A stretch of DNA of 64,000 nucleotides, taken from positions 1 to 64,000 of the forward strand of contig DATJLS010000080.1 in the NCBI GenBank assembly GCA_035509315.1, in the 5' to 3' direction. Source of the DNA: JAKAWQ01 sp035509315. Lineage in GTDB: Bacteria > Pseudomonadota > Alphaproteobacteria > Acetobacterales > Acetobacteraceae. Positions 50,698 through 59,943 of the stretch are shown here, one piece after another. The position numbers and the translations under genes are program-made. Position 1 is the first letter of the stretch, and the number at the start of each line of letters is the position of its first letter. The notes beneath the pieces were generated by a model. That model saw only the letters and a list, made by a program, of their open reading frames with translations. It was not told the DNA's origin and made no database searches.

Positions 50698-51606
50698 TCA
50701 ATTCGTGCGGTCGTGCGCGGCGAGGAATTCGCCCACCACTTGCATGCAGAGTGCTGTCTCCTCGACATGCGGCATGTGGCTCGAGTGCTCGAAGATTTTC
50801 CAGCGGACATCGCGAATCCGCTCGGCATAGGGCCGCACAACCGTCTCCGTCGCCTCGTCGTGGCGGCCGGAGATGAGGAGTGTCGGCGCGATGATTCGGT
50901 CCAACCGATCGATGATGCTCCAGTTCTTGAGCGTACCGACGACATGAAATTCGGTAGGGCCGTTCATCGTATGATAGACAGTCGGGTCGTCGGCCAGTGC
51001 GATATCGATGCTTTCGACGTCCGGCGGGTTCGGCACCACGCGGCAGACATGACGATCATAAAACAATTTGGTGGCTGCCTGGTATTCGGGCGAATTGATC
51101 GTTCCCTCTGCCTCATGCTTCAGCAGAGTGGCCTGCGCCTCTGCGGGCAGGTCCGCCCGCAGCCGGTTCGCCTCGGCAATCCAGAGCGCCATCGATGCCG
51201 GAGAATCGGCGATCACAAGCGCGCGAAGCCCGGACGGGCACCGCACCGCATGCTCGGCGGCAAGCATACCGCCCCAGGATTGGCCGAGCAAATGATAGGA
51301 ATCCGCGATGCCGAGATGGCCAAGGAGATTGGCGAGCTCGGCGAGGAAGAGTTCAACCTGCCAGAATTCCGGACCCTTGGCGCGCAGATGCGTCGAGCGC
51401 CCGTTGCCGATCTGGTCGTAATGGATGACCGCCCTTCCCCCTTCGGCGAGAAGCTTGAAGCGATCGACATATTCGTGGGTGAGACCCGGTCCGCCATGCA
51501 GGACGACCAGTGGGGGGTTCGGCTGCCTGGACACGCCGGCGATCCTGTACCAGGTCCGCCATTCACCGAACGGCGCAAAGCCCTCCTTCTCGGCACTGCC
51601 TATCAC
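50698..51606 (-). CDS. pip: Proline iminopeptidase-type alpha/beta hydrolase
   Basis: 302 residues from GTG 51606, chosen because homologues start at about the EGFAPFGEWRTWYRIAG segment; a TTG 14 codons upstream is possible. The S33 peptidase hallmarks are the oxyanion motif VVLHGGPGLTHEY, nucleophile Ser in GQSWGGML, an acid in SGRHDEAT and catalytic His in HSSHMPHVEE. It probably releases N-terminal proline from peptides, in the cytoplasm. It precedes the peptide-binding gene by 29 bases and opens the peptide-import cluster. Confidence 0.88.
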   Translation of the reverse strand: MIGSAEKEGFAPFGEWRTWYRIAGVSRQPNPPLVVLHGGPGLTHEYVDRFKLLAEGGRAVIHYDQIGNGRSTHLRAKGPEFWQVELFLAELANLLGHLGIADSYHLLGQSWGGMLAAEHAVRCPSGLRALVIADSPASMALWIAEANRLRADLPAEAQATLLKHEAEGTINSPEYQAATKLFYDRHVCRVVPNPPDVESIDIALADDPTVYHTMNGPTEFHVVGTLKNWSIIDRLDRIIAPTLLISGRHDEATETVVRPYAERIRDVRWKIFEHSSHMPHVEETALCMQVVGEFLAAHDRTN

Positions 51607-51745
51607 CTCGGCCCCCCATGCCGGTTCCACCCTACCCCGCTCAGACAAGAACTATATTCTCCCGGTCCGCGCGACAATCAGCAAGTTGCATGCCATCAGC
51701 GGCGGGATCTCACGACCAGGACGCACCCGGCACATGGATTTTTAT

Positions 51746-52282
51746 TTACCTAGCGATCCGCTTCGCGAGGTAGAAGCAGCGATGGCCGGGAGGACAATCC
51801 TCGAGCGTGCCGAAATGCGCGAAACCCATCCGTTCATAGAACGGACGAGCTTGGAAGCTGAAGGTATTGACGACGGCGCCGATGCAGAAGCGGGATTTCG
51901 CTTCCGCCTCGGCGCGACGAAGAAGGGCCGTGCCGACACCGCGACGGCGCAGCTCGGGCGGCACGTAGAGAACCTGGATCGCGAGCCAGCGATAGATCGT
52001 CTCACCCGCGAGGCCGCCAATGACCTCTCTGCCGGGCTTCCGGCGCAGCGCAAGCACCAGCGGCCGCGCAGCGGCCGGGCCCGCCCAGCGCGCGTTGAAG
52101 GAAGCGAGCGGCCCAGCGATCGCGGCAAAGAGACCGGGATCCGGCTGCGCGACCGGCACGATCTCGCAACCACTGTCCGGGACAGGTTCAGGGGAATGGT
52201 CGGACGGGACTCGATCCACGCGCACCCTCTCGGCTCCCGGTGCGCCGAGTGTGGTCCCGGACGAATTAACAATCCCTGCCAC
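51746..52282 (-). CDS. GNAT-family N-acetyltransferase
   Basis: 178 residues; starts with a GTG and the first about 35 residues are uncertain. The acetyl-CoA binding motif A is IQVLYVPPELRRRGVGTALLRRAEAEA with R-R-x-G-x-G, followed by the C-terminal NTFSFQARPFYERMGF pattern. It transfers an acetyl group to an unknown amine; small-molecule or protein N-terminal substrates are possible. It is divergent from the orphan binding-protein gene, with 60 bases between starts. Confidence 0.85.
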   Translation of the reverse strand: MAGIVNSSGTTLGAPGAERVRVDRVPSDHSPEPVPDSGCEIVPVAQPDPGLFAAIAGPLASFNARWAGPAAARPLVLALRRKPGREVIGGLAGETIYRWLAIQVLYVPPELRRRGVGTALLRRAEAEAKSRFCIGAVVNTFSFQARPFYERMGFAHFGTLEDCPPGHRCFYLAKRIAR

Positions 52283-52342
52283 CTCGGGCTAGGCTCCCTC
52301 TGCGCCGCGTCACGACGGCGCGCGTGTTGCGGGGAGGGCAGC

Positions 52343-53929
52343 ATGAAGAGACGGACATTGCTCAGAGCCGCGGCCGCGACGCTGGCAGCGCCACGCATCG
52401 CCACCGCTTCCAGCCGGCAGGTTCTCCGATTCGTGCCGCAGGCGGACGTCTCGGTCCTCGACCCGATCTGGACCACCACCTACCCCACGCGCGATCACGC
52501 CTATCTGGTCTTCGACACGCTCTATGGCCAGCAGGGCCCGGAGCATGGCTTCGCCACCTCCCCGCAGATGGTCGAAGGTCACACGGTCTCGAGCGACGGT
52601 AAGGAATGGCGGCTCACTCTTCGCCCCAGCCTCAAATTCCATGACAACGCGCCGGTGCTGGCGCGCGATTGCGTGGCCAGCATCCGCCGCTGGGGTGCGC
52701 GCGATTCGTTCGGCCAGGCATTGATGGAAGCGACGGACGCACTTACAGCGGCCGATGACAGGACAATCGTCTTTCGCCTGAAACATCCCTTCCCGCTTCT
52801 GCCGCAGGCGCTGGGCAAGAGCCCGCCCAATATGTGCGCGATGATGCCCGAGCGGCTCGCCGCGACCGACCCGTTCAAGCAAATCACGGAAATGATCGGC
52901 AGCGGGCCTTACAAATTCAACGCGGCCGAGCGCGTTGTGGGCTCACGCCTCGTCTATGAGCGATTCGCGGACTATGTCCCGCGCACCTCCGGCACGCCGG
53001 ACTGGACGGCGGGACCGAAGATCACCCATTTCGACCGCGTAGAATGGCATGTCATCGCCGATCCCGCGACCGCGTTCGCGGCGCTGGCGACCGGCGAGGT
53101 GGATTGGTGGTGGATCCCCGATGCGCTGCTTCTGCCCGAGCTCAGCGCCAACCGCGATCTTGCCGTGCGTATCGTCGATCCCACCGGCTTCATCGGCGCC
53201 ATGCGATTCAACTGGCTCAATCCGCCGTTCGACAAGCCGGCGATCCGTCGCGCGATGATCGGCGCGGTGAGCCAGGCGGAATACATGACAGCGGTGGTGG
53301 GCACGGACCCCAAGCTTTGGCGCGATGGCGTCGGCTATTTCTGCCCCGGCACGAAGATGGCGAGCGATGCCGGAATGCAGGCCCTCACCAGCCCGCGCGA
53401 TCTCGACAAGACGACGAAGGATCTCGCGGCGGCCGGCTATGGCGGAGAGAAGATCGTGCTGCTCGCGCCGCAGAATATCCCGACCGTCAAGGCGCTCGCC
53501 GATATCTGCAACGACATGATGAAGAAGATCGGCCTGAACGTCGATTACGCGGCGATGGACTGGGGCACGCTGGTGGCACGGCGCACCAGCATGGCGCCGA
53601 TCGACAAGGGCGGCTGGAGCGTCTTCTCCACCTTCTGGGGCGGGCTCGACATGAACGGGCCTGCGATCAACCCGTTCCTGCGCTGCAACGGCAAGAACGC
53701 GGCGCCAGGCTGGCCGAGCGACGCAATCATGGAAGGGCTGCGCGACAGCTGGCTCGCCGCGCCCAACGAGGCGGCGCAGAAGACGATCGCAAGCGCGATG
53801 CAGCGCCGCGCCTTCGATATCGTCCCCTTCATCCCGCTCGGGCAGCAATTCAACCCCACCGCCCATCGCAAGGACATCACCGGAATCCTGAACGGCATTC
53901 CGGTCTTCTGGAACGTCCGGAGAAGCTGA
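52343..53929 (+). CDS. Orphan peptide-type ABC substrate-binding protein (family 5)
   Basis: 528 residues from ATG 52343 after GGGGAGGG. The N-terminus MKRRTLLRAAAATLAAPRIATAS is a signal peptide of Tat-like character (KRRTLLRAAA). The SBP_bac_5 fold shows RFVPQADVSVLDPIWTTTYPTRDHAY, EWRLTLRPSLKFHDNAPVLARD and PPFDKPAIRRAM. It resembles solute-binding proteins of peptide or glutathione importers. No permease or ATPase gene follows; the convergent unit is a polyamine importer. It may share the dpp permease or a distant partner. Confidence 0.9.
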   Translation: MKRRTLLRAAAATLAAPRIATASSRQVLRFVPQADVSVLDPIWTTTYPTRDHAYLVFDTLYGQQGPEHGFATSPQMVEGHTVSSDGKEWRLTLRPSLKFHDNAPVLARDCVASIRRWGARDSFGQALMEATDALTAADDRTIVFRLKHPFPLLPQALGKSPPNMCAMMPERLAATDPFKQITEMIGSGPYKFNAAERVVGSRLVYERFADYVPRTSGTPDWTAGPKITHFDRVEWHVIADPATAFAALATGEVDWWWIPDALLLPELSANRDLAVRIVDPTGFIGAMRFNWLNPPFDKPAIRRAMIGAVSQAEYMTAVVGTDPKLWRDGVGYFCPGTKMASDAGMQALTSPRDLDKTTKDLAAAGYGGEKIVLLAPQNIPTVKALADICNDMMKKIGLNVDYAAMDWGTLVARRTSMAPIDKGGWSVFSTFWGGLDMNGPAINPFLRCNGKNAAPGWPSDAIMEGLRDSWLAAPNEAAQKTIASAMQRRAFDIVPFIPLGQQFNPTAHRKDITGILNGIPVFWNVRRS

Positions 53930-53934
53930 ACGCT

Positions 53935-54726
53935 CTATCGCGCGGCCGCCCCAGACTCGCCGATCAGCTTCTGTGCCAGCAGCACGGGGATGGAGGTGAA
54001 CAGGATGACCGCAAACACCACCACATTCACCTCCGGCAATTTCTGGCCCAGGCGGATCGCGCCGAAAATCCATAGCGGCAGCGTGTTCTGCGCTCCGGCG
54101 GTGAAGGTCGTCACGATCACCTCATCGAAGGAGAGAGCAAACGCGAGAAGGGCGCCGGCGCCGATGGCGCTTGCCATCATCGGCAGTTGCACGCGTCGGA
54201 AGGTAAGGAACGCGTCCGCCCCCAGATCGGCCGAAGCTTCGGTGAGCGAACGCGGCAGGCGCCGCAGGCGCGCGATGACGTTGTTGTACACGATCACGAC
54301 GCAGAAGGTCGCGTGCCCCGCGACGATCGTCCAATAGGAGAGCGAAACGCCCCAGAACGCGAAATAGGCGGCGAGCGCCATGCCGGTGAGAATGCCGGGG
54401 AGGGCGATGGGCAGCACGGCGACGAAGCTCACCACCTCCCGCCCCACCGATTGCATGCGGGCCACCGCCATCGCCGCCAGCGTTCCCAGCAGGATGGCCA
54501 TCGCAGTCGCCACCGCCGCCACCTCCAGCGACAATGCCAGCGCCTGCCGCACTTCCTCATCGTGCCAGGTATCGGCAAACCAATGGAGCGCGAAGCCGGC
54601 GATCGGCCAGGCCGGGATGGGTGCCGCGGAGAAGGAATAGACCACGATGATGATGACGGGGATGAACAGGAATCCCAGGATCGTCGCAACAGAAGCCCAG
54701 ATCAGAACCGTGCCGCTAGAGCGCAT
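53935..54726 (-). CDS. potC: Polyamine-type ABC transporter permease, PotC-like
   Basis: 263 residues, six helices. N-terminal LGFLFIPVIIIVVYSFSAAPIP and the coupling loop LTEASADLGADAFLTFRRVQLPMM are typical of PotC/PotI permeases. It overlaps PotB by 11 bases. The transporter could import spermidine or putrescine, or another small molecule of the family. The 3' end is five bases from the convergent orphan binding-protein gene. Confidence 0.9.
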   Translation of the reverse strand: MRSSGTVLIWASVATILGFLFIPVIIIVVYSFSAAPIPAWPIAGFALHWFADTWHDEEVRQALALSLEVAAVATAMAILLGTLAAMAVARMQSVGREVVSFVAVLPIALPGILTGMALAAYFAFWGVSLSYWTIVAGHATFCVVIVYNNVIARLRRLPRSLTEASADLGADAFLTFRRVQLPMMASAIGAGALLAFALSFDEVIVTTFTAGAQNTLPLWIFGAIRLGQKLPEVNVVVFAVILFTSIPVLLAQKLIGESGAAAR

Positions 54727-55588
54727 CGAACGCCCCCAGCCGGCGCGTGATGAGCAGGAACACCGCCATCACGCCGAGCGGCAGCACCGCATAGGCGGCC
54801 GCGAAGGGAATATTGTTCGTCACCCCCACATTCGCGTACACCACATTGCCGATGAAGTCCGACCCCCTTCCGCCCACCAGCATCGGCGTCACGAAATCCC
54901 CAAGCGTTAGGGAAAAGGTGAAAATCGCTCCGGCCGCCATGCCGGGCAGCGCCATGGGCAGGATCACGCGGCGAAACGTCGCCATGCCGCGCGCGCCGAG
55001 ATCGGCGGACGCCTCAAGGAGGCTCGGCGGGATTCTCTCCACCGCCGCCGCGATCGGCAGAATCATGAATGGCAGCCAGAGATACGAGAAAACGATCCAC
55101 ATGGCCCAGTTGCTGTAGCCGATATGCAGATTGGGCAGGCCGATTTCCGCCAGCGCCCAGTTCAGCACGCCGTCATGCGCCAGGATCAGCCGCCACGCAT
55201 AGACACGCGCGAGATAGCTCGACCAGAGCGGTACCAGCACGAGCGCCATCAAGGTGGCACGCAGCCTCGGCCCCGCAAGCCGGATCATCGCGTAGGCGAT
55301 CGGCCAGGCCAGCACCGCATCCGTCAGCGTCACCGCCGCGGCGATGGAAATCGTCCGCCAAGCGATATGAATATAGATCGGGCCCGACAGAAGCTGCCGG
55401 AAATTCGTGAACGAGAAGCCCGGGATCAGATCGCCGCTCAGCTCGTCCACCGTCCAGAAGGCGGTGACGAAGAGCGCGCCGATCGCGGCGAGATAGAGAC
55501 AGGCGAACCACAAGGCCGGCAGGCCGAGCAGGGCGGCATTCGCCGCCCCGCGGTGCCGCCAGCCGAAGGCGGAGAGAAACCGCGTCAC
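54716..55588 (-). CDS. potB: Polyamine-type ABC transporter permease, PotB-like
   Basis: 290 residues from GTG 55588, which overlaps the PotD stop (GTGA). Six helices with LLGLPALWFACLYLAAIGALFV early and the coupling loop LLEASADLGARGMATFRRVILPM. Pairs with PotC to form the pore. The upstream part of the open frame belongs to the PotD gene in another frame, so the GTG is preferred over longer starts. Confidence 0.9.
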   Translation of the reverse strand: MTRFLSAFGWRHRGAANAALLGLPALWFACLYLAAIGALFVTAFWTVDELSGDLIPGFSFTNFRQLLSGPIYIHIAWRTISIAAAVTLTDAVLAWPIAYAMIRLAGPRLRATLMALVLVPLWSSYLARVYAWRLILAHDGVLNWALAEIGLPNLHIGYSNWAMWIVFSYLWLPFMILPIAAAVERIPPSLLEASADLGARGMATFRRVILPMALPGMAAGAIFTFSLTLGDFVTPMLVGGRGSDFIGNVVYANVGVTNNIPFAAAYAVLPLGVMAVFLLITRRLGAFDAL

Positions 55589-56733
55589 CCTTTGATGGCC
55601 TGCCACTCCCGCTGCCAGATGGTGTAATCCAGGCAGTCGGTCTTGCCGTTGCCGCAGTCCGACCGCGGTGTCTTCCAGAACCTGATCTGGTCGAAATAGG
55701 AGGAGGGCGCATTGGCGTGATATTTCGCGCAAGTTCCCGCCTGCTCTTCGTCCATCTCCTTGCAGGCGAGCGCGTTCGCGGGCGTTTCCCCGAAATAGAT
55801 CGCCTGCTCGGCCTGGACTTTGGGCGTCGTCACCCAATTGATCCACAGATAGGCGCAATTCGGGTGAGACGCCTTGGACGAGATCATCCAGGTATCCGCC
55901 CAGCCGGTCGCGCCCTCCGCCGGAATCGTGTCCGCCACCGGCACTTTCGCCGCCTGCAGCGTGTTGGTCTGGTACGGCCAGGCCGCCCCCACCACCGCAT
56001 CGCCGGAGGTGAAGAGCTGAATCTCATCCGAGGCCAGGGCCCAGTATTTCTTGATCAGCACGGCTTGCTTCTTCAAGAGCGCCACCACCGCATTCATCTG
56101 CGCCCGGTTCAGCTCGTACGGATCCGTGATGCCGAGCGAGGGTTCGGTCTTGGAAAGATACAAGGCGGCATCGGCGATCTGGATCGGGTTGTCCGGGACC
56201 GTGATCTTCCCCTTGTATTGCGCGTCATAGATGACGGACCAGCTCGTCGGCGCGGTGGGGAATGTCTTGGTGTTGTAGAGCAGCGTGTTCGGTCCCCACT
56301 CATAGGAGACACCGTAATGCACGCCCTTCACCGTGTTGAATTCCGGCGCCCGCAGTTGCGGAATGAAATTCTTCCATTGCGGAATAAGCGCCATGTTGAT
56401 GGGCTGCACGTCGCGCCCGTAGATCAGCCGCAGCGTCGCATCGCCGGACGCCGAAACCGCGTCGTACTGCCCGCCGCCGCCGGAGCGCATCAGAGCCACC
56501 ATTTCGTCCGAGGAACCGGCATATTTCGCGTGCACCTGGCATCCCGTCGCGGCCTCGAACGGTTTCACCCACTCGTCCTGCGCGTAGCCCTCCCACGCCA
56601 CGAGATTGAGCACGCCCTCGCCCTTGCCGATGGCGGAGAGCGGCTGCGCGGCCGCGGCCCCTTGGGCGAAAGGCAGCGATGCCGAAAGGCAAAGGACGAG
56701 CCTCGCCATTCTGCGCCTGAGTCTTCCCCTCAT
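55585..56733 (-). CDS. potD: Polyamine-type ABC transporter substrate-binding protein, PotD/PotF-like
   Basis: 382 residues. A signal peptide (about 1-28, ending GAAAAQ) precedes LNLVAWEGYAQDEWVKPFEAATGCQV, a common start for spermidine/putrescine-binding proteins, and YDAVSASGDATLRLI and GVSYEWGPNTLLYNT. Type II periplasmic-binding fold. Five cysteines occur in the C-terminal quarter, more than usual. It overlaps PotB and PotA by four bases each. Confidence 0.9.
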   Translation of the reverse strand: MRGRLRRRMARLVLCLSASLPFAQGAAAAQPLSAIGKGEGVLNLVAWEGYAQDEWVKPFEAATGCQVHAKYAGSSDEMVALMRSGGGGQYDAVSASGDATLRLIYGRDVQPINMALIPQWKNFIPQLRAPEFNTVKGVHYGVSYEWGPNTLLYNTKTFPTAPTSWSVIYDAQYKGKITVPDNPIQIADAALYLSKTEPSLGITDPYELNRAQMNAVVALLKKQAVLIKKYWALASDEIQLFTSGDAVVGAAWPYQTNTLQAAKVPVADTIPAEGATGWADTWMISSKASHPNCAYLWINWVTTPKVQAEQAIYFGETPANALACKEMDEEQAGTCAKYHANAPSSYFDQIRFWKTPRSDCGNGKTDCLDYTIWQREWQAIKG

Positions 56734-57800
56734 TCTTCGTCTCCCCTGTTGCTGTCAGACGTCACGTTCACGACCGCCGCGCGCGGCCAGGCGGCCAGGA
56801 GTCGCGCGCCGACGGCGAGCCTGAGCCTCTCGCCCACCGGAAGCGCGTTCGCCTCCATCACCGCCAGGTTCTCGCCATTGTCCAGCAGGACCTGGTAGCG
56901 TGTCACGGCGCCGAGATAGGTTGCCTCCTGCAAAAGCCCTGGCTTCGCTTCGTATCCGTCGGGCACTGCAGCTTCCGGCGCCAGAAGCAGGATCTTCTCC
57001 GGCCGCAGCAATCTTTCCTTCCTCGCGCCGAACAGGTTGGAGGCGCCGACGAAGTCGGCTACGAACACGGAGGCCGGCCGCTCATAGAGATCGATGGCCG
57101 TGCCGACCTGCTCGATCCTCCCGTGGTTGAAGACGGCGATCCGGTCGCTCATCGCCAGCGCCTCATCCTGGTCGTGCGTCACATAGAGGAAAGTGATGCC
57201 CGTCTCGTGCTGCAGCCGCTTGAGCTCCCGCTGCATCTGGTGGCGCAGCTTGAGATCGAGCGCGCCGAGCGGCTCGTCCAGCAGAAGGACGCGCGGCTTG
57301 TTCACCATCGCCCGCGCCAGGGCCACGCGTTGGCGCTGCCCGCCGGAAAGCTGCGCCGGTTTCCGGTTGCCGAAATCCGCGAGCCGCACCTGCGCCAAAG
57401 CCGCCTCGGCCCGGCGATACGCTTCCGCCTTCGGAACTTTGCGTGCCCGCAATCCATAGGCCACGTTCTCGATGAGGGTGAGATGCGGAAAGAGGGCGTA
57501 ATCCTGAAATACCGTGTTCACCGGCCGGCCGAAGGGCGGCAGGCTTGCGACATCCGCCCCGTCCAGCAGGATCCGCCCGCTGTCCGGCCGCTCGAACCCC
57601 GCGATCAGCCGCAGCGTCGTCGTCTTGCCCGAGCCGGATGGCCCGAGCAGCGTGAAGAACTCCGCCGCCAGCACGCTCAAATCCAGCCGAGAGAGGGCGA
57701 GCGCGCTCCCATAGGCTTTCGTCACCCCTTCGAGCTGCACGATGGGCGGTTTTTCTTCTGCCGTCCCGGTCAGGGTTTCCCCTTTGACGAAAACGTCCAT
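56730..57800 (-). CDS. potA: Polyamine-type ABC transporter ATP-binding protein, PotA-like
   Basis: 356 residues from ATG 57800, with GAGGGGCGGA upstream; a longer frame to 57884 lacks a clear site. Walker A GPSGSGKTTTLR, Q-loop FQDYALFPHLT, signature LSGGQRQRVALARA, Walker B LLLDEPLGALD, H-loop THDQDEAL, and a C-terminal TOBE-like domain (RPEKILLLAPEAA, QEATYLGAVTRY). First gene of the potA-potD-potB-potC operon, divergent from an aldehyde dehydrogenase gene. Confidence 0.92.
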   Translation of the reverse strand: MDVFVKGETLTGTAEEKPPIVQLEGVTKAYGSALALSRLDLSVLAAEFFTLLGPSGSGKTTTLRLIAGFERPDSGRILLDGADVASLPPFGRPVNTVFQDYALFPHLTLIENVAYGLRARKVPKAEAYRRAEAALAQVRLADFGNRKPAQLSGGQRQRVALARAMVNKPRVLLLDEPLGALDLKLRHQMQRELKRLQHETGITFLYVTHDQDEALAMSDRIAVFNHGRIEQVGTAIDLYERPASVFVADFVGASNLFGARKERLLRPEKILLLAPEAAVPDGYEAKPGLLQEATYLGAVTRYQVLLDNGENLAVMEANALPVGERLRLAVGARLLAAWPRAAVVNVTSDSNRGDEE

Positions 57801-57855
57801 TCCGCCCCTCTGGCCGCTTCTCTGGCCCGCCTCTCGCCCGACCTGCCCTTGCCCC

Positions 57856-57897
57856 TTGACCCCGGAATATAAGCGGAATGTCATGTTTTGGGGTCAA
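57856..57897. promoter_or_regulatory. TTGACCCC inverted repeat between potA and the aldehyde dehydrogenase gene
   Basis: TTGACCCC at 57856-57863 is exactly complementary to GGGGTCAA at 57890-57897, with a 26-base interval. Each arm can also read as a -35 hexamer (TTGACC), one per direction, so the dyad may combine two divergent promoters or an operator. CCGGAATAT at 57862-57870 recurs at 57916-57924. Confidence 0.5.
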
Positions 57898-57955
57898 TCC
57901 GGGTCTCACCGGTTTCCGGAATATTCTCGCACGGGTCCTATCGGGAGGATTAAAA

Positions 57956-59383
57956 ATGGGAAATAATCTAAAATTTTATATTGGCGGCACCTGGGTGGAC
58001 CCCGTGGTGCCGAACCCTATTCCGGTCATCGATCCTGCGACGGAGGAGCCCTTCACCGAAATCTCGGGCGGTGGCGCCGCGGATGTGGATCGGGCTGTCG
58101 CCGCGGCCCGGGCGGCGTTTCCTTCGTTCTCCCGCACCACGAAAAAAGAGAGGCTGGAGCTGCTGAAATCCTGCCTCGCGGCCTATAATCGCCGTTTCGA
58201 TGAGATCGCCGAAGCCTGCACGCACGAAATGGGTGCCCCGATCGGGTTCGCCAAGGAGGCGCAGGCCTTCGTCGGCCAGGCGCATTTCCAGGCGCTGATC
58301 GATGTATTCGAGAATTTCGCCTTCACCGAGAAGCGAGGCATGACCCTGGTGGCCAAGGAGCCGATCGGCGTCTGCGGGCTGATCACGCCCTGGAACTGGC
58401 CGCTCAACCAGATCGTCTGCAAGGTTGCCCCCGCACTCGCCGCCGGCAATACGATGGTGCTGAAGCCGAGCGAGATCGCGCCCATCAACGCGATCATCTT
58501 CGCCGAGGTGATGCACGAGGCCGGCGTGCCGAAGGGCGTCTTCAACCTGGTCAATGGAGATGGCCCCTCGGTCGGCCAGAAGCTCGCCGAGCACAAGGAT
58601 GTCGACATGATGTCCTTCACCGGCTCGACCCGCGCCGGCATCATCGTTGCGAAGGCGGCCGCCGACACGGTCAAGCGCGTCTGCCAGGAACTCGGCGGCA
58701 AGTCCCCGAACATCCTGCTGCCGGATGTCGATCTGGAGGATGCCGTGCGCAAAGGCATCGGCGCCTGCTTCATCAATTCCGGCCAGTCTTGCGACGCGGC
58801 GACCCGCATGCTGGTGCCGCGCGCGCTGCACGACAGGGCGGTAAAATATGCCGTGAACGAGGCTGAAAAGCAGACCACCGGCGATCCCTGGGCTGCGGGC
58901 ACGGTGCTCGGCCCGCTGGTCAGCCAGACGCAGTTCGACAAGGTGCAGCGTTTGATCAAGGCCGGCATCGAGGAGGGCGCGACGCTCGCGACCGGCGGCC
59001 TCGGCCGACCGGAAGGGCTGAACTGCGGCTATTACGCGCGCCCGACCGTCTTCGCCAATGTGACGCGGGAGATGACGATCGCGCGTGAGGAGATTTTCGG
59101 CCCCGTGCTTTCGATCATGCCCTATGGCAGCGAGGAGGAGGCCATCGATATCGCCAACGACACGGTCTATGGCCTCGCCGCCTATGTGCAGGGCAAGGAT
59201 CTGAAAAAAGCACGCGAGGTCGCCTGCCGCATGCGGGTGGGAAGCGTCTATGTCAATTATCCGGATATCGACTTCACGGCGCCCTTCGGCGGCTACAAGC
59301 AATCCGGCAATGGCCGGGAATACGCGGATTTCGCGCTCAACGACTTCCTGGAGATCAAGGGGATCATCGGGTACGGGGAATAA
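57956..59383 (+). CDS. NAD(P)-dependent aldehyde dehydrogenase
   Basis: 475 residues; ATG with GGGAGGATTA upstream. NAD-site TPWNWPLNQIVCKVAPALAAGNTMVLKPSE, catalytic Glu in CQELGGKSPN, and catalytic Cys in NSGQSCDAATRM, followed by EEIFGPVLSIMPY. The SCDA context marks a group of broad ALDHs (DhaS-like), not betaine aldehyde dehydrogenase. Its divergence from a polyamine-type importer makes 4-aminobutyraldehyde or a similar amino-aldehyde a reasonable but unproven substrate. Confidence 0.93.
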   Translation: MGNNLKFYIGGTWVDPVVPNPIPVIDPATEEPFTEISGGGAADVDRAVAAARAAFPSFSRTTKKERLELLKSCLAAYNRRFDEIAEACTHEMGAPIGFAKEAQAFVGQAHFQALIDVFENFAFTEKRGMTLVAKEPIGVCGLITPWNWPLNQIVCKVAPALAAGNTMVLKPSEIAPINAIIFAEVMHEAGVPKGVFNLVNGDGPSVGQKLAEHKDVDMMSFTGSTRAGIIVAKAAADTVKRVCQELGGKSPNILLPDVDLEDAVRKGIGACFINSGQSCDAATRMLVPRALHDRAVKYAVNEAEKQTTGDPWAAGTVLGPLVSQTQFDKVQRLIKAGIEEGATLATGGLGRPEGLNCGYYARPTVFANVTREMTIAREEIFGPVLSIMPYGSEEEAIDIANDTVYGLAAYVQGKDLKKAREVACRMRVGSVYVNYPDIDFTAPFGGYKQSGNGREYADFALNDFLEIKGIIGYGE

Positions 59384-59406
59384 CTCCTACGCGCCAATCG
59401 TGTTGC

Positions 59407-59862
59407 TCACGCAACGGGAACGAGCACGCTCCATTCCTCGCGGGCGCGGAGCAGGGCGCGGATCGCTTGCGCATGCTGCGCCACCGCAGCGCGCAGCACC
59501 GCATCTGCGGGCGCCCCGCCGGCAATGAGGATCGCGCCGTCCGAACGCAGCGCGAGCCGGTGCCACCCACCTTTTTCCACCGCTTCGATCGCCTCGCGCG
59601 CGGTCAGGCGCTGAGCCGCCGCCCGGCACGAAGCCTGCTCGGCCGCTCGGCGCATGGCGGAGGCTTGCGCGCGCTGTTCCGCCTCCTCGCGCGCGACCCG
59701 TTCCCGGCATTCATCGAGCAACCTGCGGCATTCGGCCTCATCGCCTTCGAAGCGCGCGGCGATGAAGCGGCGCTCGATCTCCGCGCGCCAGGGGCCGGAG
59801 ACCAGTCCACGCGCGATCGCCGCCCCAACCACCCGGTCGAACTCATGCGAGAGCTCCAGCAT
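59407..59862 (-). CDS. Hypothetical protein, helical, unrecognised
   Basis: 151 residues. Mostly helical and charge-rich (ECRRLLDECRERVAREEAEQRAQA), then a C-terminal stretch GGWHRLALRSDGAILIAGG. No signal peptide or membrane segment. It lies between the aldehyde dehydrogenase and another unrecognised ORF on the minus strand. I do not recognise a family; composition is fully GC-rich and coding-like. Confidence 0.6.
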   Translation of the reverse strand: MLELSHEFDRVVGAAIARGLVSGPWRAEIERRFIAARFEGDEAECRRLLDECRERVAREEAEQRAQASAMRRAAEQASCRAAAQRLTAREAIEAVEKGGWHRLALRSDGAILIAGGAPADAVLRAAVAQHAQAIRALLRAREEWSVLVPVA

Positions 59863-59943
59863 CGCCGTCCTTCCTTTCGCCGCGCCGCCGGCAGGCGTTC
59901 TATGGCGCGGCCGGCCCGCAGATATAGCGGGGACAGGATCGGC

